Made by a program: the position numbers and the translations under genes. Positions 1-8,260 of a stretch of DNA of 27,802 nt are shown here, piece by piece. The stretch is from contig UQYH01000015.1 of assembly GCA_900545185.1 (NCBI GenBank), positions 1 through 27,802 of the forward strand, given 5' to 3'. Source of the DNA: an uncultured Eubacteriales bacterium. Its GTDB lineage: Bacteria > Bacillota > Clostridia > UBA1381 > UBA9506. Within the stretch, counting starts at the first letter, position 1; each line of letters opens with the position of its first letter. Below the pieces are notes generated by a model. It made no database searches. It was not told where the DNA came from and saw only the letters and a list, made by a program, of their open reading frames with translations.

Positions 1-5
1 GACAT

Positions 6-49
6 AAAAAGACACGCAGGCTTTGTATTAAACTTGTGTGTCTTTTTTT
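6..49 (+). terminator. Rho-independent terminator (possibly bidirectional) of an upstream off-window gene
   Basis: A 15-bp stem with two G-U pairs runs from 6-20 to 33-47, with a 12-nt loop, and a T-run at 43-49. The 5' arm begins with an A-run, so it could also work on the opposite strand. The gene it serves lies left of the window. Confidence 0.75.
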
Positions 50-99
50 CTTCCCTGCAAAAAATAAATTTTATGAAAAGTCCGTTTTTTTAACTTTTA

Positions 100-108
100 T
101 GCTATAAT
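100..108 (+). promoter_or_regulatory. Candidate extended -10 promoter for lonB
   Basis: TGCTATAAT at 100-108 is an extended -10 (TGN followed by a perfect TATAAT). No good -35 box lies 16-18 nt upstream. A second perfect TATAAT sits at 130-135, also without a clear -35. Either would give a short leader before the ribosome site at 143-150. No SigF-like consensus was recognised, although B. subtilis lonB is a forespore gene. Confidence 0.45.
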
Positions 109-156
109 TTATGCAACATCAACCCATACTATAATTGATTTTGGGAGGTGTGATCT

Positions 157-1872
157 TTGTTTAATACCATATTAATTATTTTACAGTTATTTTTAACAAG
201 CGTAATGGGGATTTATTTTTTCAACATGCTTCGTGGTCAGCACACCGGGAAAAGCAGCCTGGAAAGCGATTCTATGCGCGAACTGGAAAAGCTGCGCAGG
301 CTGAAGCAAATTAAATTAACACAGCCGCTTGCCGAAAAAACAAGACCGAGCGATTTGTCTGAGGTAATCGGCCAGGAAGAAGGTATCCGTGCGCTGCGCG
401 CCGCGCTTTGCGGCCCCAATCCGCAGCATATTTTAATTTACGGACCGCCGGGCATCGGCAAAACAGCGGCCGCACGCGCCGTTTTAAAAGAGGCAATCGC
501 AGCCGACGGCTCACCCTTTCGTCAGGGAGCAAAGTTTATTGAAATGGATGCAACAACACTGCGTTTTGATGAACGCGGCATTGCCGACCCGCTAATCGGC
601 TCGGTGCACGACCCGATTTATCAGGGCGCCGGCGCTTACGGCCCGGCCGGTGTACCCCAGCCCAAGCCGGGCGCCGTGACCAAAGCGCACGGCGGCATTT
701 TATTTTTGGATGAAATCGGCGAACTGCACCCCATTCAAATGAATAAACTGCTAAAGGTGCTGGAGGATCGGAAGGTATTTTTGGAAAGCGCCTACTATTC
801 CAGCGGCAACCGCGACATTCCGCCGCATGTACACGAAATTTTTCAAAAAGGTCTGCCGGCCGATTTTCGCTTAATCGGCGCCACAACCCGCAACCCCGAA
901 GATATTCCGCCTGCCCTTCGTTCGCGCTGCGTGGAAATTTTTTTCACGCCGCTTTCGGTTAAAAATCTGCGCCGTATTGCCCAAAACGCCGCACAAAAAG
1001 GCGGTTTTAAAATTGATGATGCAGGTCTTGACCTGGTTTGCCGATATGCGCAAAACGGGCGCGATGCGGTGAATATCATTCAAATTGCAGGCAGTGTTGC
1101 TTTGTTAGAAAAGCGATTCGACATCACGCCGAACGATGTTGAATGGGTGGCCGAATTTGGCCGATACACACCGCGCTATGAAAAAAAGGTGAGCGATTTT
1201 GCAAGCGTAGGCCTTGTTAACGGGCTGGCTGTATCCGGCGGCGGTCAAGGTATGGTCATTGATGTAGAGGTCAGCGCCGCTCCCTGCAAGCCGGGAAGCG
1301 GCACTCTGACCGTTACTGGCATTGTGGAAAGTCAGGAGCTGGAGGCACGCGGACAAAAGCTGGTGCGCAGCAGCTCGGCTCGCGCCTCTGTTGAAAATAT
1401 GCTGACCGTTTTAAGCCGTATGTATCAAATAGACACCTCTGCTTATCATTTGCACATTAATTTTCCGGGCGGAACACCCATTGACGGCCCTTCTGCCGGA
1501 ACGGCCATTTTAACCGCCGTCTACTCTGCCGTGTATTCTCTGCCTGTCAGCAGCCGCATTGCCATGACGGGTGAGATTTCCATTCACGGCAAGGTTATGC
1601 CCGTGGGCGGCGTAGCCGCAAAGGTTGCGGCGGCCGCAGAAGCCGGTGTGCACACGGTTTTCATCCCAAAGGATAACCGACAGGATGTATTTGGCTGCGA
1701 AGGTGTAACCCTGATTCCCGTTGAGCACATTCAGGATATTTTTAATGAACTATTTACAACAGAAAGCGAACCCATGCCGCTCCCGGCGGCCGCAGCGCCT
1801 GCCGGACAAACGCTGATCAGCGCCCAGAGTGCCGAGGCAGCACCGCAGCAAAAAGCACAGGCCGATATATAA
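157..1872 (+). CDS. lonB: LonB-type ATP-dependent serine protease
   Basis: This is an AAA+ Lon-family protease that unfolds and degrades cytoplasmic proteins. An N-terminal hydrophobic segment (about residues 3-24) matches the membrane-proximal start of Bacillus LonB. The AAA+ module has Walker A GPPGIGKT (96-103), Walker B ILFLDE (181-186), a sensor-1 region GATTRNP (241-247) and an arginine-finger-like ALRSRC (253-258). The C-terminal Lon protease domain carries the Ser-Lys dyad: Ser446 in GPSAG and Lys489 in the GGVAAK segment. Length (571 aa) fits LonB (about 550) rather than LonA (about 775, with a large N-domain). The start is TTG, chosen because GGGAGGTG at 143-150 lies 6 nt upstream. 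The last 40 residues are Ala/Pro/Gln-rich and probably disordered. The stop codon is embedded in the following terminator. In B. subtilis LonB is forespore-expressed; a sporulation role here is inference. Confidence 0.95.
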   Translation: MFNTILIILQLFLTSVMGIYFFNMLRGQHTGKSSLESDSMRELEKLRRLKQIKLTQPLAEKTRPSDLSEVIGQEEGIRALRAALCGPNPQHILIYGPPGIGKTAAARAVLKEAIAADGSPFRQGAKFIEMDATTLRFDERGIADPLIGSVHDPIYQGAGAYGPAGVPQPKPGAVTKAHGGILFLDEIGELHPIQMNKLLKVLEDRKVFLESAYYSSGNRDIPPHVHEIFQKGLPADFRLIGATTRNPEDIPPALRSRCVEIFFTPLSVKNLRRIAQNAAQKGGFKIDDAGLDLVCRYAQNGRDAVNIIQIAGSVALLEKRFDITPNDVEWVAEFGRYTPRYEKKVSDFASVGLVNGLAVSGGGQGMVIDVEVSAAPCKPGSGTLTVTGIVESQELEARGQKLVRSSSARASVENMLTVLSRMYQIDTSAYHLHINFPGGTPIDGPSAGTAILTAVYSAVYSLPVSSRIAMTGEISIHGKVMPVGGVAAKVAAAAEAGVHTVFIPKDNRQDVFGCEGVTLIPVEHIQDIFNELFTTESEPMPLPAAAAPAGQTLISAQSAEAAPQQKAQADI

Positions 1873-1912
1873 CCGAAGCGGTGTCAGACGACAGTCTGAC
1901 ACCGCTTCGGTT
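1871..1912 (+). terminator. Perfect 19-bp stem-loop terminator after lonB
   Basis: The arms 1871-1889 and 1894-1912 are perfectly complementary around a 4-nt GACA loop, followed by a T-rich stretch (ctgtttgtatttt). The stop codon of lonB overlaps the first arm. It lies between convergent genes and may also block transcription arriving from ddh, although no T-run follows on the - strand. Confidence 0.85.
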
Positions 1913-1923
1913 CTGTTTGTATT

Positions 1924-2907
1924 TTACAGCAATTCTTTTCCAAGTTCTGCTCCTGTTTTGGGAGAAAGGTAAGACGGCGCAACATCAAATACCGTTTTGC
2001 AGCCGGAGGTGCCTTCTTGCTTCATGCGGTATGCCGCACGTGCATAGGCCACCAGCACAGACGAAGTAAATTCGGGGTTTGAATCCAGCTTCAGCTGATA
2101 TTCTATAATATGCGTATTTTCCTTTTCAAGTCCCGTTTTGCCGCTGCGAATGACAAAACCGCCATGCGGGATCCCTGCATGGTCGCGCATCAATTCTTCT
2201 TCCGTAATAAAATGAACGGTTGTGTTATAGTCCGAAAAATAGTTCGGCATGGTTTTAATTTCTTGTTCAATCCGTGCGGTATCGGCTCCGTCCTCTGCCA
2301 CAACAAAGCACTCTCTTTCATGCTTTTCACGTGTGGAAAGCTTCGGATTTTGGCCGCTGCGCACCGCTTCCAGTGCTTTTTCTATGGGAATGGTATATTG
2401 CCGTGCATCACGCACGCCTTCAATGCGGCGGATGGCATCGGAATGTCCCTGGCTGACGCCCTTACCCCAAAACGTATACGATTCACCCTCCGGCAAAATA
2501 GCCTCGGCATATAAACGATTCAGCGAAAAAAGACCCGGATCCCAGCCGACAGAGATCATTGCCACATGACCGCCTTCCTTGGCCGCTTTGTCTACCGCGT
2601 CAAAATGGGACGGGATGCTTGCATGTGTGTCAAAGCTGTCTATCACATTAAAATCGCGCGCCAGCTGCGGCGTTTGTTTCGGCAAATCTGTCGCACTGCC
2701 GCCGCAGATGATTAAAACATCTATGTTTTCTTTATGATTTAAAATATCATCCAATGCATATACCTTTGCGCCGGTTTCGGTTTGTAATGTTGCCGGGTCA
2801 CGACGAGTAAACACGCCGTAAAGCGCTGTGTCCGTGTTTTGCCGTATGGCGCTTTCCACACCGCGTCCCAAATTTCCGTAACCCACAATACCGATTTGAA
2901 TGCTCAT
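1924..2907 (-). CDS. ddh: meso-diaminopimelate dehydrogenase
   Basis: This is an NADPH-dependent enzyme converting tetrahydrodipicolinate and ammonia to meso-2,6-diaminopimelate in one step, supplying lysine and peptidoglycan precursors in the cytoplasm. The N-terminus carries the Rossmann fingerprint GYGNLG (residues 9-14) and a TRRDP segment suited to the NADPH 2'-phosphate. Family-typical stretches follow: CGGSATDLP, the VIDSFDTHASIPSHFD region, ISVGWDPGLFSLNR, KGVSQGHSDAIRRI and the HGGFVIRSGKTG region. The start at 2907 (MSIQIG) is preferred over 2952 because AAAGGAG (2916-2922) lies 8 nt upstream of it. That gives 327 aa, the usual family length of about 320-330. It is monocistronic with its own promoter and converges on lonB. 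Confidence 0.95.
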   Translation of the reverse strand: MSIQIGIVGYGNLGRGVESAIRQNTDTALYGVFTRRDPATLQTETGAKVYALDDILNHKENIDVLIICGGSATDLPKQTPQLARDFNVIDSFDTHASIPSHFDAVDKAAKEGGHVAMISVGWDPGLFSLNRLYAEAILPEGESYTFWGKGVSQGHSDAIRRIEGVRDARQYTIPIEKALEAVRSGQNPKLSTREKHERECFVVAEDGADTARIEQEIKTMPNYFSDYNTTVHFITEEELMRDHAGIPHGGFVIRSGKTGLEKENTHIIEYQLKLDSNPEFTSSVLVAYARAAYRMKQEGTSGCKTVFDVAPSYLSPKTGAELGKELL

Positions 2908-2958
2908 TGTCATCGCTCCTTTGTAAAATGCACTCTCTGCTTTATACAGCATACCAAA

Positions 2959-2987
2959 AGTATATCATATTGTATCATAAAACGCAA
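2959..2987 (-). promoter_or_regulatory. SigA promoter of ddh
   Basis: On the - strand, TTGCGT (2982-2987) and TATACT (2959-2964) are separated by 17 nt, with a TGA extension directly before the -10. The position is about 50 nt upstream of the ddh start. Confidence 0.75.
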
Positions 2988-3021
2988 GCAAAAAAACATG
3001 TAAAAATTGTTCCCAAAAGCA

Positions 3022-3042
3022 GGCATATAATGCGCCTATGCC
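3022..3042 (-). terminator. Weak stem-loop after the large Cys/His-repeat protein
   Basis: GGCATA at 3022-3027 pairs with TATGCC at 3037-3042 (6 bp, 9-nt loop). On the - strand it is followed by tgcttttggg, a poor T-tract. It is the only candidate terminator in the 80 nt after the gene ending at 3070. Confidence 0.35.
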
Positions 3043-3069
3043 CTCCCGGCCGCAGCATTGTATAACTTG

Positions 3070-6000
3070 TTATTGGTTCAAATGACTTATGCTTGCTTCT
3101 TGACTTGGGCAAAGCGGCAGCATATGATGATCCGCATCCAGCAAAAATACCTTAATCGTCTCGCACCGCGAACCAAATCCAAGTTTCTCAAAAATGGTGG
3201 TATAATATTGATTGGAATCTTCCGTTGTAAGCTCTGCTTGCGCAACATCGGTCATTCTGCCATCCTCGTCATATCCGGCAATCACAATATGACCGGTCAG
3301 GCCATGTCCTTCTACACAGACAGAACACTCCGCTTGCTCCGGTGATATACTGAGTTTCGGCTTTACATTCCCCACTGCAACAGCCGCGCGGTCAGAACGC
3401 TTTATGTACCCGGCACAGGTTACCTCGCAGAAATAATATCTTGCGCTTCCGTCCGCAAGTCCTGTCGGAATGTTAAGTGTGCCGCTTGTTTCTCCCTCCA
3501 TTAAAGCAGAGCCTTCCGCTTCCGAATCGACATACCACTGATATGTTACCGTCTCGTTTTCATATCCGGCAAGCTGCTGTACTTCAGCCGAAAGTGTGCC
3601 GCCTTCTGTATAGTCTGCATTTTTGAGATGCACGGATTGCGGCTGCTTTGTCAGAATAAACGGCGCAGACACGATCCGAACCTCGGACTCATACGATCTG
3701 TTGTCGTCCGCATCGACCCAGCCGTCATTTGACATAAGCGTTTTTCCTTCCTCAAGATAATGGCTTAAGGAATACTCATTGTTGTACAGTCCGTGATAGT
3801 TTCCGCTTACAAGCTTAGCAAGGTCAGAGTCAATAATTGTCTCTTGCGTAACCGTAAGATTTTCCAAGACGGCTTGGCCTGCTTCTTCACAAATATAAAC
3901 AATAAAATGTAACGACCCGTTGCGAACGGTTGCAGCACTGTAAATCCACAAACCCACGTCAACCGTTTCTTCGTTTTCAAACGACATTGACTTATTGTTC
4001 AAGTCAAGCGCCACACGATCGGTTCTTATCGTAACGCCGATGTTCTCGCCGCTGTCTGCGTTTTCACCTTCAGAAAGCTTAACATCTGTTAAAAGCTTAA
4101 TAACGCTGCCCTCCTCGGCTGCATCTACCGCTTCGTAAATGCTTTCATAAAAGACAGTCTCTCCCTTTTCGTTCGTAACGCACGCCTCAAATATATGGCC
4201 GCAGCTTGCGCATTTTCCGTTTTCATCAAATGAAGTATGTGCGCAATAAACGGTAAGGCTTACCCTTTCGACCGGTGCATAGCATGCCTCACCCGATGCA
4301 ATGCACACATATTCGTATTGACCCGATGCCAGTCCCGTCTCAACGGTATACGTGCTTTCCGTTGCACCCTCTATGGCTTCTCCGTTCCGATACCATTGGT
4401 ACGCGGCCGCATTGACGTCCGATTCAAGCCGAATCGCACCCCGATAGCCGAAATCAACCTGCTTTCTTTCCGCGGCATAGGCAAAGGGAGACTGTTCCAC
4501 GCTGAACGAAGCAAGAGCGTCGCCGCCAAACACTTCGGCAATTGTGCCATTTTGCGGTGCGTTCATCCGATACGCATATCCGCCTGCAAGGAAGGAGAAA
4601 AAGTCAAGACCGGAACCGGAAATCGAATCAAACGTACCACCGCTCAATTCCAGCTTGCAATTCTTGCCGTTGACCAAGACCGCACCTTTTAATGTGCCGT
4701 TTTTCACAACCAGTGAGCTGTTTTTTCCTGCCATTTCGACCGCAGAAGCACCGCCAACAATGCTCGCTCCATCCACAACAAGCGTTGCAGCATCATCAAG
4801 ACGAACCCCGGTTCGGCCTGCCGTAAGACTTACACGGTCGCTCAAAGTCAGGTTGCCGTTCAGAACATATGCGCCGTCTTTAGCTTCACCCTCTGCCGTA
4901 AGAGACCCGTTTTCAATTTTCACATCGGACAGATCCGTATTAAGCAAATACGAATCGGAATCACCGCAAGCAGCCGCAAAGCCACCCAAGTTAAACACCG
5001 CATTGGTGTTTTCCAAATCCCATTTTCCCTCTAAATTGCCAAAAAACGTAATGTTTGCATTGGTTTTGCCCGAAAGGAGAGAGACAATATCACTGATTTG
5101 TGAGTAATATCTCGGTACATCATCGCCGACCGTAACCGCTGCTGCGGAATCGTCTTGCTTAACGCTTCTCCATTCTGCCGCTTTGATGACTATATCACCC
5201 GTAATATATTGTCCGGGAATTGTAAAACGCCCCGTTTTGCTGTTATAGATAAAGCTCTTAAACTCCGTTCCGCCGATTGTAACGGTTATATCGCTTCGTT
5301 GGGGAAGATAGGTCTTTTTTCCGTTATAATCCAGAAAATATCCGATATAATTTTCCGTAAATCGGGCAGTATCTGCACCTGAAAATTGCAGACGGTAAAA
5401 GTCTTTTTTCACCAAAGCCGGCTCGTTTTCTGCCGTTACCGAAATGGTATAAGCTCCGCTTTGAATTTTGTCGCCGTTTATATGCAAAATGCCGCTTTCT
5501 TCGGAATATGTGTAATCAGTAAAGCGTTCCGCGTTACACGTTACCGAAACAGCAGAAGGATGCCCCTGCTTTGTAACCAATGTGCACTCATAATCCTCTC
5601 CGGGCACAATTAAATCGTGCCGTGCTTTTATGACCACACCCGAAAGATTAAACATCGGCTCTGTTCCTTCTGCACTCAGCGGAATAAAGGAATTGAGCTG
5701 TATATAGTCCTGATAGTTGATAAGCTCTATGCGATAGTATTGGTAAGCCTTTGCCCTATCGGCAAAGCGATATGTATATGCGTTATCACTTGTGTCCAAT
5801 ATAAAATCCACCGTGCCGATTGTCTCAATAGCAGTATAGTCGCTGTCACCTTCATTTTTTCCGCTTACAATCACGTATTTCGGCATGTTGTTGCCATAAA
5901 CCTTAACGCTTTCGCCAAACGAAAGAATAAAACCCTCCAGTGCAATCGGGTGCGTCATGGCAAAATCTATGGCCAGTGTATACGTCTTGTCCGAATTTAA

Positions 6001-8088
6001 AAGAGCTGAGCCTACTAAATCGTTTTCATTTTCTTCAAACAAATTGCTGACCGAAGATGCTCCCGATACATTGCCGCGGCTGCATGAAGTCTTGATCAAA
6101 TCAACTGCGCCCAAACGTTTGCTGACGCCATCCGTCACGGATGAAGCCGTCACTTGAATCCCCAAGTCCGTTTGGCAGACCGAACAGATCAGGTCGCGCG
6201 CCGAACCGTCCGCACCATCCGCATATGCAAATGTATGTCTTTCGTTTGTTTGATATTGACAGTCTTTGCATACCTTGGTATGCGTTCCGTTTTTGAGTGA
6301 TGTATATACAAAGTTATGGGCTGTATTTCGCGTGGCATTGCAGTCCGCACAATAAATCGTATGCTGATTGGCGTCAATCGACGCGGCGCCGGATGTAAAC
6401 GAATGTGCAGCAGTCTGAACACGTTCGCAGCCCGAACATACTCTTTCGTGGGTTTCGCCTTTGTCTGTCCATTTGCCATAGCTGTGCTTCTCTTTGGTTT
6501 CATAACCGCAAGCCTGACACCTTAGTATGTGCTCTTCCGCACCGTTATCAATAAATTCAATGCCATGTGACCATGATTCGGAATAGCCGCAATGGCCGCA
6601 TGTTTGCAGATGTCCGTTTGATGTTATGGTATATTGAAAATCTCCGTGTACCTCAAGCTCTGTATATCCGCAGCCGTCTTGGCAATACTTTTCGTGCTTT
6701 GCAGAATCCGTCTTTGTATAGCTTATCCTGTGATCGCCTGCTCCGTTGTAGTCGCACTTCGCACAGGTAATTGTATGCAAGTAGGCGTCGGCGTGTACAT
6801 ACTTTTTGTCATGCGCTTGTATCTCGGCATACTGACAGGCCGCACACGATATCGTATGCGTATCATCATCATTTGAAGTGATGACATACGAATGATTCTC
6901 CGTATGTCCGCAGTTTTGGCAGGTTGCCGTATGTGTTCCGTCATCATTTTCCGTACGACTGTAATCATGCTGCATGCAAACCGATGCAAGATCACTGATT
7001 TTGCTGACCTTACCCTGGTTATACACCTCGCTGAATACATACATTTTACAGCTTTCTGCACTGACAGAATCGGGCAGCGTCAACGAAATATCGCTTGTAC
7101 CGCCTGTTTTTTTAAATCTGCCGAAGTGTAAAATATTGTCAGAGTCACTGTCCGTTATAATAAATGTGATGTATTCATCATCGGCAACATTCCCGTCCGT
7201 GCGCTCTGCCGTGACGCGAACGGTGTAGCTTTGACCGTCAATCGACAGCGTCTCTGCCTTGATTGCACCGATACCGCTGTCCCGAACGGGTAAAATATAG
7301 CCCTGCTTCGTATCCGCATAAGCGCTTCTAAAGCTCCCTGTTTCCGAAGCAGCAAACGGCAAAAGCAGAATTTTCTCCCCAAAGGGCGTACCGACAGCCA
7401 CCGCTGTTTTGGAAAGATTTATCCCCGGACGAAATGAGTAAGGTCGGCTTCTATAATTCGATAAATAGTCCACCGAAAGCTGATTGCTTGCGTTCACATA
7501 GCCTACATATGCATATTGACCGCCGGTGATACTATAACCTGTTTTTTCGGAACGCAGCGCCCACGATTTGCCGGGGTTTAAGGTAAGTAAATCGGCGTAT
7601 TTCGTCACTTCATCGGCAGAAAGAAGAAATATTTTTTGGGCTGTGGTTATGGCTTCCTCCATGCCGCTGACCTCATTGATTGTGACCGGCTGCGAATCCT
7701 TTACGGTGTCTGCCAGCATGTTCTGCTCGTCATCCGTAAAAATTCCGAGAAATTGTCGACATTCTGTTGAAACGGTTGATCCGGTAGAACCTCTGTTGAC
7801 AGTGCGTTCCGTGACATCCTTCGTAATGAAAAATGCACCGTCTGTATCGCCCGTACTCGATGCATCGGCATCCAGCACCAAAAATTTCTGTGGCGCAGTA
7901 TAGTAAACAGTCGTATTGCTGCTGTTTACACTGTCCTTACTGCCAAAGCTTACAACATCCCCTGCCAAAAGCCCGAATTTCATCAGCGGATATTGCTGTG
8001 CATTTTCTGCCGCAAACGCTAACTGCTGCGGCAGCGCCATCAGTATCATGGCTGCCGCCATCAATGCACTCAGTAATTTTTTCCTCAT
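3070..8088 (-). CDS. Large secreted modular surface protein with HxxxCxxCx8H repeats, Ig-like and beta-helix-like regions
   Basis: The function is unknown. The start at 8088 (MRKKLLSALM) is chosen because GGGGAGG lies 6-7 nt upstream. A signal peptide ends near AFAA (residue 27), giving 1672 aa. Regions, numbered from this start:
- about 35-235 resembles the DUF6273-type domain (SWALRS, GYVNASNQLS, RPGINLS);
- 374-638 holds ten CxxC units spaced about 27 residues, nine of them with the HxxxC and C-x7/8-H pattern;
- about 654-809 is F5/8-type-C-like;
- about 1010-1165 and 1305-1435 look like short beta-helix strands;
- about 1205-1280 and 1475-1570 are Ig-like (YQWYRNGEAI, TYQWYVDSEA);
- a lone CxxC unit lies near 1282-1296;
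- the end (about 1580-1660) has the KVFLLD..PL module also seen in neighbouring surface proteins.
No SLH, LPXTG or lipobox is present. Domain names beyond the repeats are by eye. Confidence 0.85.
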   Translation of the reverse strand: MRKKLLSALMAAAMILMALPQQLAFAAENAQQYPLMKFGLLAGDVVSFGSKDSVNSSNTTVYYTAPQKFLVLDADASSTGDTDGAFFITKDVTERTVNRGSTGSTVSTECRQFLGIFTDDEQNMLADTVKDSQPVTINEVSGMEEAITTAQKIFLLSADEVTKYADLLTLNPGKSWALRSEKTGYSITGGQYAYVGYVNASNQLSVDYLSNYRSRPYSFRPGINLSKTAVAVGTPFGEKILLLPFAASETGSFRSAYADTKQGYILPVRDSGIGAIKAETLSIDGQSYTVRVTAERTDGNVADDEYITFIITDSDSDNILHFGRFKKTGGTSDISLTLPDSVSAESCKMYVFSEVYNQGKVSKISDLASVCMQHDYSRTENDDGTHTATCQNCGHTENHSYVITSNDDDTHTISCAACQYAEIQAHDKKYVHADAYLHTITCAKCDYNGAGDHRISYTKTDSAKHEKYCQDGCGYTELEVHGDFQYTITSNGHLQTCGHCGYSESWSHGIEFIDNGAEEHILRCQACGYETKEKHSYGKWTDKGETHERVCSGCERVQTAAHSFTSGAASIDANQHTIYCADCNATRNTAHNFVYTSLKNGTHTKVCKDCQYQTNERHTFAYADGADGSARDLICSVCQTDLGIQVTASSVTDGVSKRLGAVDLIKTSCSRGNVSGASSVSNLFEENENDLVGSALLNSDKTYTLAIDFAMTHPIALEGFILSFGESVKVYGNNMPKYVIVSGKNEGDSDYTAIETIGTVDFILDTSDNAYTYRFADRAKAYQYYRIELINYQDYIQLNSFIPLSAEGTEPMFNLSGVVIKARHDLIVPGEDYECTLVTKQGHPSAVSVTCNAERFTDYTYSEESGILHINGDKIQSGAYTISVTAENEPALVKKDFYRLQFSGADTARFTENYIGYFLDYNGKKTYLPQRSDITVTIGGTEFKSFIYNSKTGRFTIPGQYITGDIVIKAAEWRSVKQDDSAAAVTVGDDVPRYYSQISDIVSLLSGKTNANITFFGNLEGKWDLENTNAVFNLGGFAAACGDSDSYLLNTDLSDVKIENGSLTAEGEAKDGAYVLNGNLTLSDRVSLTAGRTGVRLDDAATLVVDGASIVGGASAVEMAGKNSSLVVKNGTLKGAVLVNGKNCKLELSGGTFDSISGSGLDFFSFLAGGYAYRMNAPQNGTIAEVFGGDALASFSVEQSPFAYAAERKQVDFGYRGAIRLESDVNAAAYQWYRNGEAIEGATESTYTVETGLASGQYEYVCIASGEACYAPVERVSLTVYCAHTSFDENGKCASCGHIFEACVTNEKGETVFYESIYEAVDAAEEGSVIKLLTDVKLSEGENADSGENIGVTIRTDRVALDLNNKSMSFENEETVDVGLWIYSAATVRNGSLHFIVYICEEAGQAVLENLTVTQETIIDSDLAKLVSGNYHGLYNNEYSLSHYLEEGKTLMSNDGWVDADDNRSYESEVRIVSAPFILTKQPQSVHLKNADYTEGGTLSAEVQQLAGYENETVTYQWYVDSEAEGSALMEGETSGTLNIPTGLADGSARYYFCEVTCAGYIKRSDRAAVAVGNVKPKLSISPEQAECSVCVEGHGLTGHIVIAGYDEDGRMTDVAQAELTTEDSNQYYTTIFEKLGFGSRCETIKVFLLDADHHMLPLCPSQEASISHLNQ
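6172..6969 (-). repeat. Tandem array of ten CxxC-containing units encoding HxxxCxxCx8H protein repeats
   Basis: About 800 bp encode ten consecutive units averaging 27 residues (81 bp). Examples of the cores are HTATCQNCGHTENH, HTISCAACQYAEIQAH, HTITCAKCDYNGAGDH, HLQTCGHCGYSESWSH, HERVCSGCERVQTAAH and HTKVCKDCQYQTNERH. One unit has CxxxC instead of CxxC, and the tenth lacks the flanking histidines. The intervening residues and DNA are well diverged, so this is an old protein-level repeat, not a recent DNA duplication. The Cys2-His2 arrangement suggests one bound metal (zinc or iron) per unit, which is inference. Confidence 0.85.
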
Positions 8089-8127
8089 ATTTAACCTCCC
8101 CAACACGTATATAATGTATTGTATTTA

Positions 8128-8154
8128 TATATCACATAAATTATATCACATAAA
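8128..8154 (-). promoter_or_regulatory. Candidate promoter region with a 13-nt tandem repeat upstream of the Cys/His-repeat protein
   Basis: The 13-mer TATATCACATAAA occurs at 8128-8140 and again at 8142-8154 on the + strand. On the - strand this reads TTTATGTGATATA twice and includes an extended -10, TGATATAAT, at 8140-8148. No -35 box is obvious. The repeat could be an operator or simply duplicated promoter sequence. Confidence 0.4.
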
Positions 8155-8158
8155 ACAA

Positions 8159-8192
8159 GGTTTGTCATCATCCCAAAGTATGATGACAAACC
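8159..8192 (-). terminator. Stem-loop terminator after the GGDEF gene
   Basis: The arms 8159-8171 and 8180-8192 are perfectly complementary (13 bp) around an 8-nt loop. On the - strand the stem is followed by TTGTTTTA. It lies about 70 nt past the stop of the diguanylate cyclase gene and upstream of the next gene's promoter. Confidence 0.65.
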
Positions 8193-8260
8193 AAAAATCA
8201 TTCTCTCGTTTTCTGACCTGTATCAAATAAAGCAAAACAAGCTTAAAAGCCTTTTTCGGC

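Noticed and set aside
1881..2069. A 62-codon + strand frame after lonB
   Set aside because: It starts inside the terminator stem and overlaps the ddh 3' end, with no ribosome site.
3058..3345. A 95-codon + strand frame at the 3' end of the Cys/His-repeat protein gene
   Set aside because: It is antisense to conserved C-terminal module coding sequence and lacks a ribosome site.
4544..5107. A 187-codon + strand open frame inside the Cys/His-repeat protein gene
   Set aside because: It is antisense to a continuous coding frame with clear domains, has no ribosome site, and is rich in Ser/Pro/Arg as expected of a shadow frame.
6172..6969. Periodic sequence considered as a CRISPR-like array
   Set aside because: The period (about 81 bp) is in frame, the DNA units are diverged, and conservation is confined to His/Cys codons; no cas genes are present.
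8221..8260. Possible terminator immediately after the GGDEF stop codon
   Set aside because: GCC/GGC with an A-rich loop gives only three strong pairs; the perfect stem at 8159-8192 is the better candidate.
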